Shown: in pieces, positions 48,151 through 56,469 of the stretch
Position numbering within the stretch: the stretch's first letter is position 1
How the letters are laid out: each line of letters begins with the position of its first letter
DNA from: Leifsonia poae
GTDB taxonomy: Bacteria > Actinomycetota > Actinomycetes > Actinomycetales > Microbacteriaceae
NCBI RefSeq assembly: GCF_027921845.1
Contig: NZ_BSEN01000015.1
Coordinates: 927,907-991,906, forward strand
DNA: 64,000 nt
Reading direction: 5' to 3'
Notes under the pieces: model-generated
Databases searched by the model: none
What the model was told of the DNA's origin: nothing
What the model saw: only the letters and a program-made list of their open reading frames with translations
Translations under genes and position numbers: made by a program

Positions 48151-49442
48151 TTCTCGCCGCCCTCCAGGTCGAGGAAGCCGAGCTGCTTGCGGATCAGCAT
48201 CATCTGCTCGTAGTTCACGATCATGGTCTTGGTGCCGTGCGACGGCTTGGGCAGCGCGAGGAAGGCGTTGAGGGCCGGCCGGAGCTCCGGCACGACGGAT
48301 CCGACCGGAATGCCCGCATAGCCGAAGCGCGTCGCGAACTGCCAGGCCTTGGTGCCCGAGATCACGTCGACGTGCGCGATCGACGAGAGATCGATGTCGT
48401 ACACCCACGACGGGTCCGGCGTCCCCTCGTCGACGGCGACGAACACCTGCTCTGGGGCCTCCGCCAGGTAGTCGAGGTTGAGCTGCAGGCTCGGCGGGTT
48501 CTTCATCATGATGATCTCGATGTCCTCGTCGCCGACCCGGAGCGTCTCGCCGCGTCCGTAGACGGTGCGGAGCGACGTCATCGCCCTGGTCACCGCGTCG
48601 GCACGGAACCGGTCGCCGAGAAGGCGGCGGGCCATCGCCGTCGCGCCGGCCGCGTCGACCGCGTAGTGCAGGCCCCGCGCGGGCAGTGCGATCTCGACGC
48701 TCGAAGCAGGTGTCGACGGCCCGGCAGCGGCGAGGTCGAGCGACGCCGTGCGGGCGCCGAGGGACGCGACGGTGACGGTGGGCGGCGGGAGCGTGCCGGA
48801 GGCGACGCCCGAGAAGTCCTCGACGTTCGCGAGCCCGTTCGGCGACGCGGCGATCAGAGCAGGAGCGACCTCGAAGGTCGAGACGTCGCGACCCTCGGCG
48901 GCGAGCTCGGCGCCCACGCGCGCCAGGCTGTCGTCATCGGCGTTCACCACGACGAACTCGGACGATCGCGCGCCGATCGTACGGAGCATCCCGACCACGC
49001 GGGTGGGCTCGAAGAAGCGGTTCAGCTGATCGATCTGCACGTTGAGCAGCAACGACGCCCGCGGCTTGAGCACGGTCGCCAGATCGACGCCGTAGGCCTC
49101 GTCGACCTCGATCACCCCGACATCGCCGCGCACATACCCGTCGAGCGGAACGCTCGCCAGTAGAGCGGAGGCGATGCCCTGCGGGAGGTTGCCTCCCGAC
49201 GGGTTCGTGAAGACGTTCAGACCGTGCTCACGCAGGATGCCCGTGAGCATGTTGGTCGTCGTGGACTTGCCGTTCGATCCGGAGACGAACACGACGCCGA
49301 GGGGAAGCCGGCTGACCGACCGCTCCAAGAAACGCGGCGCGATCGCCAGGGCGACCCTGCCGGGCACAGCCGATCCCCCGCCGCGCAGGCGCAGAAGCCA
49401 GCGGGCGAGGCGACCGGCGATGACGGCCAGTCTGTAGCGCAC
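48147..49442 (-). CDS. MurT-like Mur ligase homologue without the zinc ribbon
   Basis: A 431-residue Mur ligase of the MurT type. The P-loop is GSNGKST at residues 55-61, followed by TNPSGGNLPQGIASALL, IEVDEAYG and LLLNVQIDQLNRFFEP (MurT usually reads LLNLFRDQLDRYGE). The C-terminal DUF1727-like region has VYGRGETL, MMKNPPSLQLNLDYL and DPSWVYDIDLSSI. MurT normally carries a Cys4 ribbon in the middle domain; here that region (residues of about 190-245) is Ala/Ser/Pro-rich, and there is no Cys in the protein. It should still activate a carboxylate with ATP, presumably the D-Glu alpha-carboxyl of lipid II. It starts at GTG ten bases after rpoD and is coupled to the GatD-like gene. Confidence 0.88.
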   Translation of the reverse strand: MRYRLAVIAGRLARWLLRLRGGGSAVPGRVALAIAPRFLERSVSRLPLGVVFVSGSNGKSTTTNMLTGILREHGLNVFTNPSGGNLPQGIASALLASVPLDGYVRGDVGVIEVDEAYGVDLATVLKPRASLLLNVQIDQLNRFFEPTRVVGMLRTIGARSSEFVVVNADDDSLARVGAELAAEGRDVSTFEVAPALIAASPNGLANVEDFSGVASGTLPPPTVTVASLGARTASLDLAAAGPSTPASSVEIALPARGLHYAVDAAGATAMARRLLGDRFRADAVTRAMTSLRTVYGRGETLRVGDEDIEIIMMKNPPSLQLNLDYLAEAPEQVFVAVDEGTPDPSWVYDIDLSSIAHVDVISGTKAWQFATRFGYAGIPVGSVVPELRPALNAFLALPKPSHGTKTMIVNYEQMMLIRKQLGFLDLEGGEK

Positions 49443-49451
49443 TCCCCCGGC

Positions 49452-50765
49452 CTACTCGAGGTAGTCGCGCAGCGACTGCGAACGCGACGGGTGGCGCAGC
49501 TTCGCCATGGTCTTCGACTCGATCTGGCGGATGCGCTCACGCGTCACACCGAAGGTGTCGCCGATCTGGTCGAGCGTCTTCGGCATTCCGTCGCCGAGAC
49601 CGAAGCGCATGCGGATCACGCCCGCCTCGCGCTCGGACAGCGAGTCGAGGAGGCTCTCGAGCTGCTTCTGCAGCATCGTGAAGCCCACCGCGTCGGCCGG
49701 CACGACCGCCTCGGTGTCCTCGATCAGGTCGCCGAACTCGCTGTCGCCGTCTTCACCGAGCGGAGTGTGCAGAGAGATCGGCTCGCGGCCGTACTTCTGC
49801 ACCTCGATGACCTTCTCCGGCGTCATGTCGAGCTCGCGGCTCAGCTCTTCGGGCGTGGGCTCGCGACCCAGGTCCTGGAGCATCTGGCGCTGCACGCGGG
49901 CGAGCTTGTTGATGACCTCGACCATGTGCACCGGGATACGGATGGTGCGCGCCTGGTCGGCCATCGCGCGGGTAATCGCCTGACGGATCCACCAGGTGGC
50001 GTAGGTCGAGAACTTGAAGCCCTTGGTGTAGTCGAACTTCTCGACGGCACGGATGAGGCCCAGGTTGCCTTCCTGGATCAGGTCGAGGAACTGCATGCCA
50101 CGGCCGGTGTAACGCTTGGCCAGCGAGACGACCAGTCGGAGGTTGGCGCCGAGCAGGTGGCTCTTGGCACGCTGGCCGTCACGGGCGACCCAGCGCAGCT
50201 CGCGCTCGAGCTCCTTGGGCATGTTCGGCGTGTTCGCGAGCTTGTCCTCGGCGAACAGTCCGGCCTCGATGCGCATCGCGAGTTCGACCTCTTCGGCCGC
50301 GTTCAGCAGGGCGACCTTACCGATCTGCTTCAGGTAGTCCTTGACCGGGTCGGCGGTGGCGCCGGTGATCGCGGTGGAGTAGACGGGGATGTCGTCGTCC
50401 TCGTCGACGGCGCGCAGTACCAGCGCGCCCGTCGGAAGGGGCTCCTCGACGGCTGCCGGCTTCTCGGTGTCGTCGTCGGTGTCCTCCGCCTTGACCTCGG
50501 CATCGTCGCCCTCGGTCTCGGTGGCGTCCTCCGCCGTCTCCACTTCGTCGATCTCGACCGCTTCGTCGTCGCCGACCTCGTCGTCGTCGCTCTTGGCGGC
50601 GCGGCCCTTGGGCTTGGTCGCCGCCTTCTTCGCGGCGGGCTTCGCCGTCGCCTTCGGCGCGGCCTTCTTCGCGGCGGGCTTCACGGCCGCCTTCGCGGTC
50701 GCTGTCGTCACCTCGTCGACGGCCGGATCGGCCGTCGGAGTCTTCGTTGCTGCACGGGTTGCCAT
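49452..50765 (-). CDS. rpoD: primary RNA polymerase sigma factor (SigA/RpoD/HrdB)
   Basis: A 437-residue group 1 sigma-70. The first 120 residues are a Lys/Ala-rich then acidic extension ([20 protein letters not shown] repeats and a [10 protein letters not shown] stretch), as in other actinobacterial primary sigmas. Region 1.2 has [16 protein letters not shown], region 2 [25 protein letters not shown] and [16 protein letters not shown], region 4 [16 protein letters not shown] and [23 protein letters not shown]. The start at ATG 50765 has AAAGGTG upstream; in-frame frame extends to 50849 without support. Downstream the MurT-GatD-like genes follow closely and may be co-transcribed. Confidence 0.96.
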   Translation of the reverse strand: MATRAATKTPTADPAVDEVTTATAKAAVKPAAKKAAPKATAKPAAKKAATKPKGRAAKSDDDEVGDDEAVEIDEVETAEDATETEGDDAEVKAEDTDDDTEKPAAVEEPLPTGALVLRAVDEDDDIPVYSTAITGATADPVKDYLKQIGKVALLNAAEEVELAMRIEAGLFAEDKLANTPNMPKELERELRWVARDGQRAKSHLLGANLRLVVSLAKRYTGRGMQFLDLIQEGNLGLIRAVEKFDYTKGFKFSTYATWWIRQAITRAMADQARTIRIPVHMVEVINKLARVQRQMLQDLGREPTPEELSRELDMTPEKVIEVQKYGREPISLHTPLGEDGDSEFGDLIEDTEAVVPADAVGFTMLQKQLESLLDSLSEREAGVIRMRFGLGDGMPKTLDQIGDTFGVTRERIRQIESKTMAKLRHPSRSQSLRDYLE

Positions 50766-50840
50766 GTGAACACCTTTCATACCAAGCGGAGGGGCCGAGT
50801 TCGCGCCTTGGCCTGGCTCAGGTTGCGTGCGGACATTACT

Positions 50841-50866
50841 AAGACCCATGTCAAGTCCTGGGTCTT
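50841..50866. other. inverted repeat in the rpoD upstream region
   Basis: Eight-base arms AAGACCCA / TGGGTCTT with a ten-base loop, about 76 bases before the rpoD start. On the plus strand it is followed by TTTTC. On the minus strand it could be an operator or a leader hairpin; TTGACA lies within the loop region of that strand. Confidence 0.35.
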
Positions 50867-50981
50867 TTCGCCGGGCATCGTCAAATGCTCCGAGCCCCTG
50901 GATATGAACGGGTCCGAACTACAATTATTGCACGAATCCCGGCCGCCCCCGACCAAACCTCAGCAGCCGTTCCCGGCGCTC

Positions 50982-52322
50982 TCAGCGGGCCGTCCGGCCC
51001 CTGCGGCCTCTCCACGCCTCCATGAGTGCAACCCACAACGGGGCCACTTCTATTCCCTCATCCTCCGAGAGACGGCGCCGGGTGCGGCGCCGTGCATGCA
51101 GGAGGAACCCGACGCCGATCCCCACGATCACGTACTGCACCGCGAAGGCCCAGCGGAACGAGTCGAACGCGTAGAGATCAGACGGCTGGCCGGCCGCGAC
51201 GTGGATCGAATTCTCGGTGTCCAGGACGACGCCGATGAGGAACATCATGATGAAGCTGGCGAGGAAGCCGCCGACGTTCACGATCCCGTTCGCCGATCCC
51301 AGGCTGCGCAACGGGTTGAAGGTGCGGGCGAAGTCGAAGCCGATCAGCGAGCCGGGGCCGCCGATCCCGAGCACGACGAGCAGCACGATGAGCATCCAGA
51401 GCGGCGGGACGCCCGGCCAGAGCAGCACGAAGGCCCAGGTGACCCCCATCAACCCGACGATCCCGAGCACCAGGTTGCTGCGTCGTGACGGGAAACGTGC
51501 CGTCAGCAGGCCGAGGATCGGCCCGGCGATGAGCCCGGCGACCACCGGGACGATCAACAGCCCGGCCGCCTCGGCGGGATCGATCCCGAGCGCGTAGACC
51601 ATGAACGGGAGCCCCCACATCAGGCTGTACACCGTTCCGGACGACTGCGTCACGAAATGCGACCAGAACCCGAGCTGCGTGCCCGGCCGGGCCAGACTGA
51701 CCCGGAGCTGCCGCATCGACTCCGCCCAGGAGGCCGGTCGCGGACCCTCCAGCGAGCCGACCGGACGGTCGCTGATCACGACGACGATCCCGATGAAGGC
51801 GATCACCGAGAGGGACGCCGCCGTGAGGAAGGCGGTGGTCCATCCGGCCTGGTGCAGGATCAGCGCGAACGGGATGGCGGACAGGACCTGCCCGAGCTGA
51901 CCGATGTTGCCGATCCATTGCGAGAGCTGCGGCACGATCCGTCCGCTGAACCAGGAGTTCGTCAGGCGCATCAGAGAGGTGAAGACAGTCGCGTCGCCGG
52001 CGCCCACCAGGATGCGCCCCGCGATCGCGACGCCGATCGTCGGCGCGAAGGCGACCGTGATCTGGCCGGCGACCATGAACGCCGTGCCGAACGCCATCAG
52101 CCAGCGGGAGCCCACCCGGTCGATCAGCACGCCGACCGGGATCTGCATCGCCGCGTAGACGACGAGTTGCACGACCGCGAGCGTCGAGAGCACCGAGGCC
52201 GAACTGTGGAAGCGCTCGGTCGCGGCCACACCGGCGACACCGATCGTGGTGCGCTGCATCACGGCGATGAGATAGGCGAAGACGCCGACCCCGAAAATCA
52301 GCCAGGATCGACGCGAGTTCAC
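50982..52322 (-). CDS. major facilitator superfamily transporter
   Basis: A 446-residue MFS protein with 12 predicted helices. The loop 2-3 motif DRVGSRWLMAFGTAFMVAG and the helix-4 region RILVGAGDATVFTSLMRLTNSWF are typical, and the order and spacing resemble the nitrate/nitrite and 'ACS-like' sugar-acid groups without being diagnostic. The C-terminal tail is basic. The substrate cannot be told from sequence. It starts at GTG 52322, preceded by a TACGCT -10 element at the leaderless distance. It lies upstream of rpoD with a 216-base gap. Confidence 0.88.
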   Translation of the reverse strand: MNSRRSWLIFGVGVFAYLIAVMQRTTIGVAGVAATERFHSSASVLSTLAVVQLVVYAAMQIPVGVLIDRVGSRWLMAFGTAFMVAGQITVAFAPTIGVAIAGRILVGAGDATVFTSLMRLTNSWFSGRIVPQLSQWIGNIGQLGQVLSAIPFALILHQAGWTTAFLTAASLSVIAFIGIVVVISDRPVGSLEGPRPASWAESMRQLRVSLARPGTQLGFWSHFVTQSSGTVYSLMWGLPFMVYALGIDPAEAAGLLIVPVVAGLIAGPILGLLTARFPSRRSNLVLGIVGLMGVTWAFVLLWPGVPPLWMLIVLLVVLGIGGPGSLIGFDFARTFNPLRSLGSANGIVNVGGFLASFIMMFLIGVVLDTENSIHVAAGQPSDLYAFDSFRWAFAVQYVIVGIGVGFLLHARRRTRRRLSEDEGIEVAPLWVALMEAWRGRRGRTAR

Positions 52323-52328
52323 CCGTCA

Positions 52329-52334
52329 AGCGTA
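52329..52334 (-). promoter_or_regulatory. -10 element, leaderless promoter of the MFS gene
   Basis: TACGCT on the minus strand, six bases before the GTG at 52322. Confidence 0.45.
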
Positions 52335-52397
52335 TTACCGTCGCGGAGGCTCCCGTGCGTGGGCCCTGCTTCGACGACGGGTCGGCGGAGCATCCGG

Positions 52398-53330
52398 TCA
52401 GGAAGCGGCCGGACCGCCCGGCTCGTCGTCGCCGTGACGGCGGAAGGCGAGGAAGTTCTCGAGTTCGGCGGCGATCTCGTCGGCCGACGGCAGCTCCCCC
52501 TCGCTGTCGGTCAGAGGGGACCGCAGCTGGTTGTCTTCCATATAACTGTCGTGGCGCTCCTCGAGGGTGCCCACCAGCCGCGCCAGTTCGGCGTTGCCTG
52601 CGACCTGTTCGTCGATGTTCGCGATGAACTCCCTGTCCTCCTGCCGCAACCGGTCGGTCGGGAAGATCAGGCCGGTCGCTGCGCTGATGCTGTCGAGCGC
52701 CGTGATGGCGGCGGCCGGGTACTCCGTGTCGGCCAGATAGTGCGGGATGAGCAGGATGAACCCGGCGATCGGGTACGACAGCTGCTGCAGCCGGTACTCC
52801 AGCAGGTGCAGCGCATTCGCCGGCACCTGGGTGTGCGGCTTCCAGATCGACATCGTCTCGATCAGCTCGGAGCGGTTGCCGCTGACCGTGACGCCGATCG
52901 GGCGGGTATGCGGCACCGGCATCGGGATGGCGTGCACCCACGTGACGCTCTTCACCTTGAGCTCGTCCAGCAGCCCGAGCACGGCCTGCGTGAAGCGCTC
53001 CCATTGGAAGTCTGGCTCGAAGCCGGAGAGGAGGAGGAACGGCTGGCGCAGCTCGTCGTACGCCAGATAGAGCTTGAGCGTCGCCGGCTGGTAGTCGGTG
53101 AGGTGATCCTGATCGAAGTAGATGATCGGGCGGCGCGCGCGGTAGTCGAGCAGGATGTCGGCGTCGAACGTCGCCACGACGTCGGTGTCGAGCGTTCCGA
53201 GAAGGTAGGTGCCGAGCTGGCTCACGCCGGAGCCCGCGTCGGCGAACCCGGTGAGGCCGGCGACCAGGTGGAGACCCTCCGGGACCTCGAGGGCCGGATT
53301 GCGGTCGTACAGTTCGCCAGGATCGTGCAT
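52398..53330 (-). CDS. PAC2 family protein (proteasome assembly chaperone-like)
   Basis: A 310-residue PAC2 protein: GLTGFADAGSGVSQLGTYLLGTL, FDADILLDYRARRPIIYFDQDHLTDY, LLLSGFEPDFQWERFTQAVLGL and VTWVHAIPMPVPHTRPIGVTVSG are the family blocks. These proteins resemble archaeal/eukaryotic proteasome assembly chaperones and are widespread in actinobacteria, including those without proteasomes, so their actual role is unclear. The C-terminal 40 residues are acidic. The ATG at 53330 has a TAGAGT -10 element six bases upstream and no ribosome-binding site. It diverges from pepA. Confidence 0.9.
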   Translation of the reverse strand: MHDPGELYDRNPALEVPEGLHLVAGLTGFADAGSGVSQLGTYLLGTLDTDVVATFDADILLDYRARRPIIYFDQDHLTDYQPATLKLYLAYDELRQPFLLLSGFEPDFQWERFTQAVLGLLDELKVKSVTWVHAIPMPVPHTRPIGVTVSGNRSELIETMSIWKPHTQVPANALHLLEYRLQQLSYPIAGFILLIPHYLADTEYPAAAITALDSISAATGLIFPTDRLRQEDREFIANIDEQVAGNAELARLVGTLEERHDSYMEDNQLRSPLTDSEGELPSADEIAAELENFLAFRRHGDDEPGGPAAS

Positions 53331-53336
53331 GTTTTA

Positions 53337-53342
53337 ACTCTA
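53337..53342 (-). promoter_or_regulatory. -10 element, leaderless promoter of the PAC2 gene
   Basis: TAGAGT on the minus strand, six bases before the ATG at 53330. Confidence 0.5.
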
Positions 53343-53425
53343 GGCCGACCCCTGCGGGCGAATCCTGCGAACAGGCCGCGAAGCCTCACGCCCACAGCGA
53401 ACAGGGGGCTCGCGGCCCCGGGCGG

Positions 53426-53431
53426 TAGATT
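53426..53431 (+). promoter_or_regulatory. -10 element, leaderless promoter of pepA
   Basis: TAGATT, six bases before the ATG at 53438; no ribosome-binding site. Confidence 0.5.
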
Positions 53432-53437
53432 CGATGC

Positions 53438-54925
53438 ATGACGGTTCCTTCTCTCTCGCTCTCCCCCGCAGCCACTCCTTCTTCCTCGTCCGACATCGTG
53501 CTCATCGCCGCCCGCCTGTCCGGCGGGACCGCCACCCTGTTCGCCGTGGAGGGCTACGAGGCCGTCGCAGCTCAGCTGGACGCGATCGGGTTCACGGGCG
53601 GACGCGACGAGCTGGTGCGACTGCCCGGCCTCGAGGGCGGCACGCCCATCGCCGTGATCGGCGTTCCGGACGCGGTGGATGAGGACGCGCTGCGGTATGC
53701 CGCCGGGTCGGGCATCCGGCAGCTCGCGGGCACGGGATCGGTGAGCATCGCGTTCCCGGTCGAGGGTGACGAGCAGCTCGGCGCGGTTCTCGAGGGCGCC
53801 GCTCTCGGTTCGTACGCCTTCACCGCCTATCGCGAGGCTTCCAAGTCGGCGACGAAGACACCGGTCGCGACCATCGAGGTGCTCGGCTCGAGCGCCGACG
53901 GCGACCAGCTCGTGGCGCGGGCGACCGCCGTCGCCGAGGCCGTCGCCCTGGTGAAGGATCTCGTCAACACGCCTCCTCTCGACCTCTATCCCGAGACGCT
54001 CGCCGAGGCCGCGCGCTCGAATGCGCAGGGCCTCCCCGTCGACGTGACCGTCTGGGATGAGAAGCAGCTCGCCGCCGACGGCTTCGGCGGCATCCTCGGT
54101 GTCGGTCAGGGCTCCACCCGGCCCCCTCGCCTGGTGAAGGTCACCTACAACCCCGCCGGTTCGACCGCGCACCTCGCCCTCGTCGGCAAGGGCATCACCT
54201 TCGACACCGGCGGGCTCTCCCTCAAGCCGCCGACCGGCATGGTCGGCATGAAGTACGACATGACCGGCGCCGCGACCGTGCTGGCCGTGACGCTCGCCGC
54301 CGCTCGTCTCGCCCTCCCCGTGACCGTGACCGCGTGGCTCTGCATCGCGGAGAACATGCCGTCGGGCTCGGCGATCCGGCCGAACGACGTGCTCCGCATC
54401 CGCGGCGGCCGCACCGTCGAGGTGCTCAACACCGACGCGGAGGGGCGCCTCGTGATGGCCGACGGACTCGTGGCCGCCAGCGAGGAGAAGCCGGATGCGA
54501 TCGTCGACGTCGCCACCCTGACCGGTGCCGCCATGGTCGCTCTCGGCACGCGCTACGCCGCTGTGATGGGTGAGGACGCCCTCGTCGAGCGGGTGCTCGA
54601 CGCGGCCAAGACCAGTGGCGAACTGCTCTGGCCGATGCCGCTCCCTGGCGAGCTGCGTGCGACCATCAACTCCGACGTCGCCGACATCGCCAACGCGAAC
54701 CCCGGCAACACGGCAGGCGGGATGCTCCTTGCAGGAGTCTTCCTGCAGGAGTTCGTCGGACGCACAGGAGATGCGGAGGATTCGCCCCGCATCCCGTGGG
54801 CCCACCTCGACATCGCCGGACCGGCGAAGGGTCCGGCCGCGCCCTACGGATTCACCGGCAAGGGCCCGACCGCCGTGACCGTCCGTGCGCTCATCCGGTT
54901 GGCCGAGGACTTTTCACGGAAGTAG
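53438..54925 (+). CDS. pepA: leucyl aminopeptidase (M17 family)
   Basis: A 495-residue M17 cytosolic aminopeptidase that removes N-terminal residues from peptides. The two-metal centre is in GKGITFDTGGLSLKPP (Lys, Asp), MKYDMTGAATVL (Asp) and the signature NTDAEGRLVMAD (Asp, Glu, Arg). The N-terminal macro-like domain (residues of about 15-165) is less conserved, as usual. Family members are hexamers needing Mn or Zn. It appears to be transcribed alone from a leaderless promoter and ends about 105 bases before lpdA. Confidence 0.95.
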   Translation: MTVPSLSLSPAATPSSSSDIVLIAARLSGGTATLFAVEGYEAVAAQLDAIGFTGGRDELVRLPGLEGGTPIAVIGVPDAVDEDALRYAAGSGIRQLAGTGSVSIAFPVEGDEQLGAVLEGAALGSYAFTAYREASKSATKTPVATIEVLGSSADGDQLVARATAVAEAVALVKDLVNTPPLDLYPETLAEAARSNAQGLPVDVTVWDEKQLAADGFGGILGVGQGSTRPPRLVKVTYNPAGSTAHLALVGKGITFDTGGLSLKPPTGMVGMKYDMTGAATVLAVTLAAARLALPVTVTAWLCIAENMPSGSAIRPNDVLRIRGGRTVEVLNTDAEGRLVMADGLVAASEEKPDAIVDVATLTGAAMVALGTRYAAVMGEDALVERVLDAAKTSGELLWPMPLPGELRATINSDVADIANANPGNTAGGMLLAGVFLQEFVGRTGDAEDSPRIPWAHLDIAGPAKGPAAPYGFTGKGPTAVTVRALIRLAEDFSRK

Positions 54926-55030
54926 TAGGGTCGTAGAGGCAAGAAAATCTTGCCGAATCAACGCCTGCCCACGAGTGATCCCTCGGGGCAGGGTCGTGTC
55001 ACGAATCCTGATGCGCGAGGGAGTAGCTGG

Positions 55031-56404
55031 GTGTCTGAGCAGAACTTTGACATTGTGGTGCTCGGCGGTGGAAGTGGAGGCTACGCAGCAGCGCTGCGTG
55101 CGGCCGAGCTCGGTTTCACCGTTGGCATGATCGAGAAAGACAAGGTCGGAGGCACCTGCCTGCACCGAGGATGCATTCCCACCAAGGCGCTGCTTCACGC
55201 CGCCGAGGTGGCCGACTACTCGCGTGAGTCGTCGAAGTACGGCATCATCACGGAGTTCCAGGGCATCGACATCAACGGTGTCACCGAATACCGGCAGAAC
55301 ATCATCGCCAAGAAGTACAAGGGCCTGCAGGGCCTGGTGAAGGCTCGCGGCATCACGGTCATCGAGGGCGAGGGCCGTCTGGTCTCCCCCACGACCGTGC
55401 AGGTCGGCGAGAACACCATCGTCGGCAAGAACGTCATCCTGGCCACCGGCTCCTACTCCCGCTCCCTTCCGGGGCTCGAGATCAGCGGCCGTGTCATCGC
55501 CAGCGAGCAGGCGCTCGAGCTCGACTTCGTTCCCAAGAAGGTCGCCGTGCTCGGCGGCGGTGTGATCGGCGTCGAGTTCGCCAGCGTCTGGAAGTCGTTC
55601 GGCGCCGAGGTCACGATCATCGAGGCCCTCCCCCACCTCGTCCCCAACGAGGACGAGGCCATCAGCAAGTCCCTCGAGCGCGCGTTCCGGCGCCGCGGGA
55701 TCGACTACCGTCTCGGCGTGCGGTTCGCCGGCGTCACCCAGAACGAAGACGGCGTCGTCGTCTCGCTCGAGAACGGTGACACCGTCGAGGCCGAACTGCT
55801 CCTCGTCGCCGTCGGGCGCGGCCCGAACACCGCCAACCTCGGCTACGAAGAGGTCGGCGTCACGATGGACCGCGGCTTCGTCATCACCGACGAGCGCCTG
55901 CACACGAACATCCCGGGCGTCTACGCCGTCGGCGACATCGTCCCCGGCCTGCAGCTCGCGCACCGCGGGTTCCAGCAGGGCATCTTCGTCGCCGAGGAGA
56001 TCGCGGGCCTGAACCCGATCGTCGTGGCGGACGTCAACATCCCCAAGGTCACCTACTGCGACCCCGAGGTCGCGTCGGTCGGCCTCACCGAGGCCAAGGC
56101 GGTCGAGCAGTACGGCGCCGACAAGGTGTCGAGCTACGACTACAGCCTCGCCGGCAACGGCAAGAGCGAGATCATCGGCACCAGCGGCTCCGTCAAGGTC
56201 GTCCGCGTGGTCGACGGCCCCGTCGTCGGCGTGCACATGATCGGTGCCCGCGTCGGCGAGCTCATCGGCGAAGCACAGCTCGCGGTGAACTGGGAGGCGT
56301 ACCCGGAGGACATCGCTCCGTTCGTGCACGCTCACCCCACGCAGAACGAGTCGCTCGGAGAGGCCTTCCTCTACCTGGCGGGCAAGCCGCTGCACACTCT
56401 TTAG
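55031..56404 (+). CDS. lpdA: dihydrolipoyl dehydrogenase (E3)
   Basis: A 457-residue flavoprotein, the E3 component of 2-oxo acid dehydrogenase complexes. FAD fold: VLGGGSGGYAAALRAAELG; redox disulfide Cys43-Cys48 in GGTCLHRGCIPTK; NAD fold: AVLGGGVIGVEFASVW; catalytic HAHPTQNESLGEA near the C-terminus. The start at GTG 55031 (VSEQNFDIVV) gives the usual N-terminus and is preceded by GAGGGAG; the open frame upstream to 54950 lacks similarity. It is followed after 65 bases by the E2 gene and belongs to a lipoate cluster with lipB and lipA. Confidence 0.96.
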   Translation: MSEQNFDIVVLGGGSGGYAAALRAAELGFTVGMIEKDKVGGTCLHRGCIPTKALLHAAEVADYSRESSKYGIITEFQGIDINGVTEYRQNIIAKKYKGLQGLVKARGITVIEGEGRLVSPTTVQVGENTIVGKNVILATGSYSRSLPGLEISGRVIASEQALELDFVPKKVAVLGGGVIGVEFASVWKSFGAEVTIIEALPHLVPNEDEAISKSLERAFRRRGIDYRLGVRFAGVTQNEDGVVVSLENGDTVEAELLLVAVGRGPNTANLGYEEVGVTMDRGFVITDERLHTNIPGVYAVGDIVPGLQLAHRGFQQGIFVAEEIAGLNPIVVADVNIPKVTYCDPEVASVGLTEAKAVEQYGADKVSSYDYSLAGNGKSEIIGTSGSVKVVRVVDGPVVGVHMIGARVGELIGEAQLAVNWEAYPEDIAPFVHAHPTQNESLGEAFLYLAGKPLHTL

Positions 56405-56469
56405 GTCCGTCGATCGTCGACGCGACTGCAATAAGCTACTGAACGAATTGGTTTGAAGGAGACAAGCTC

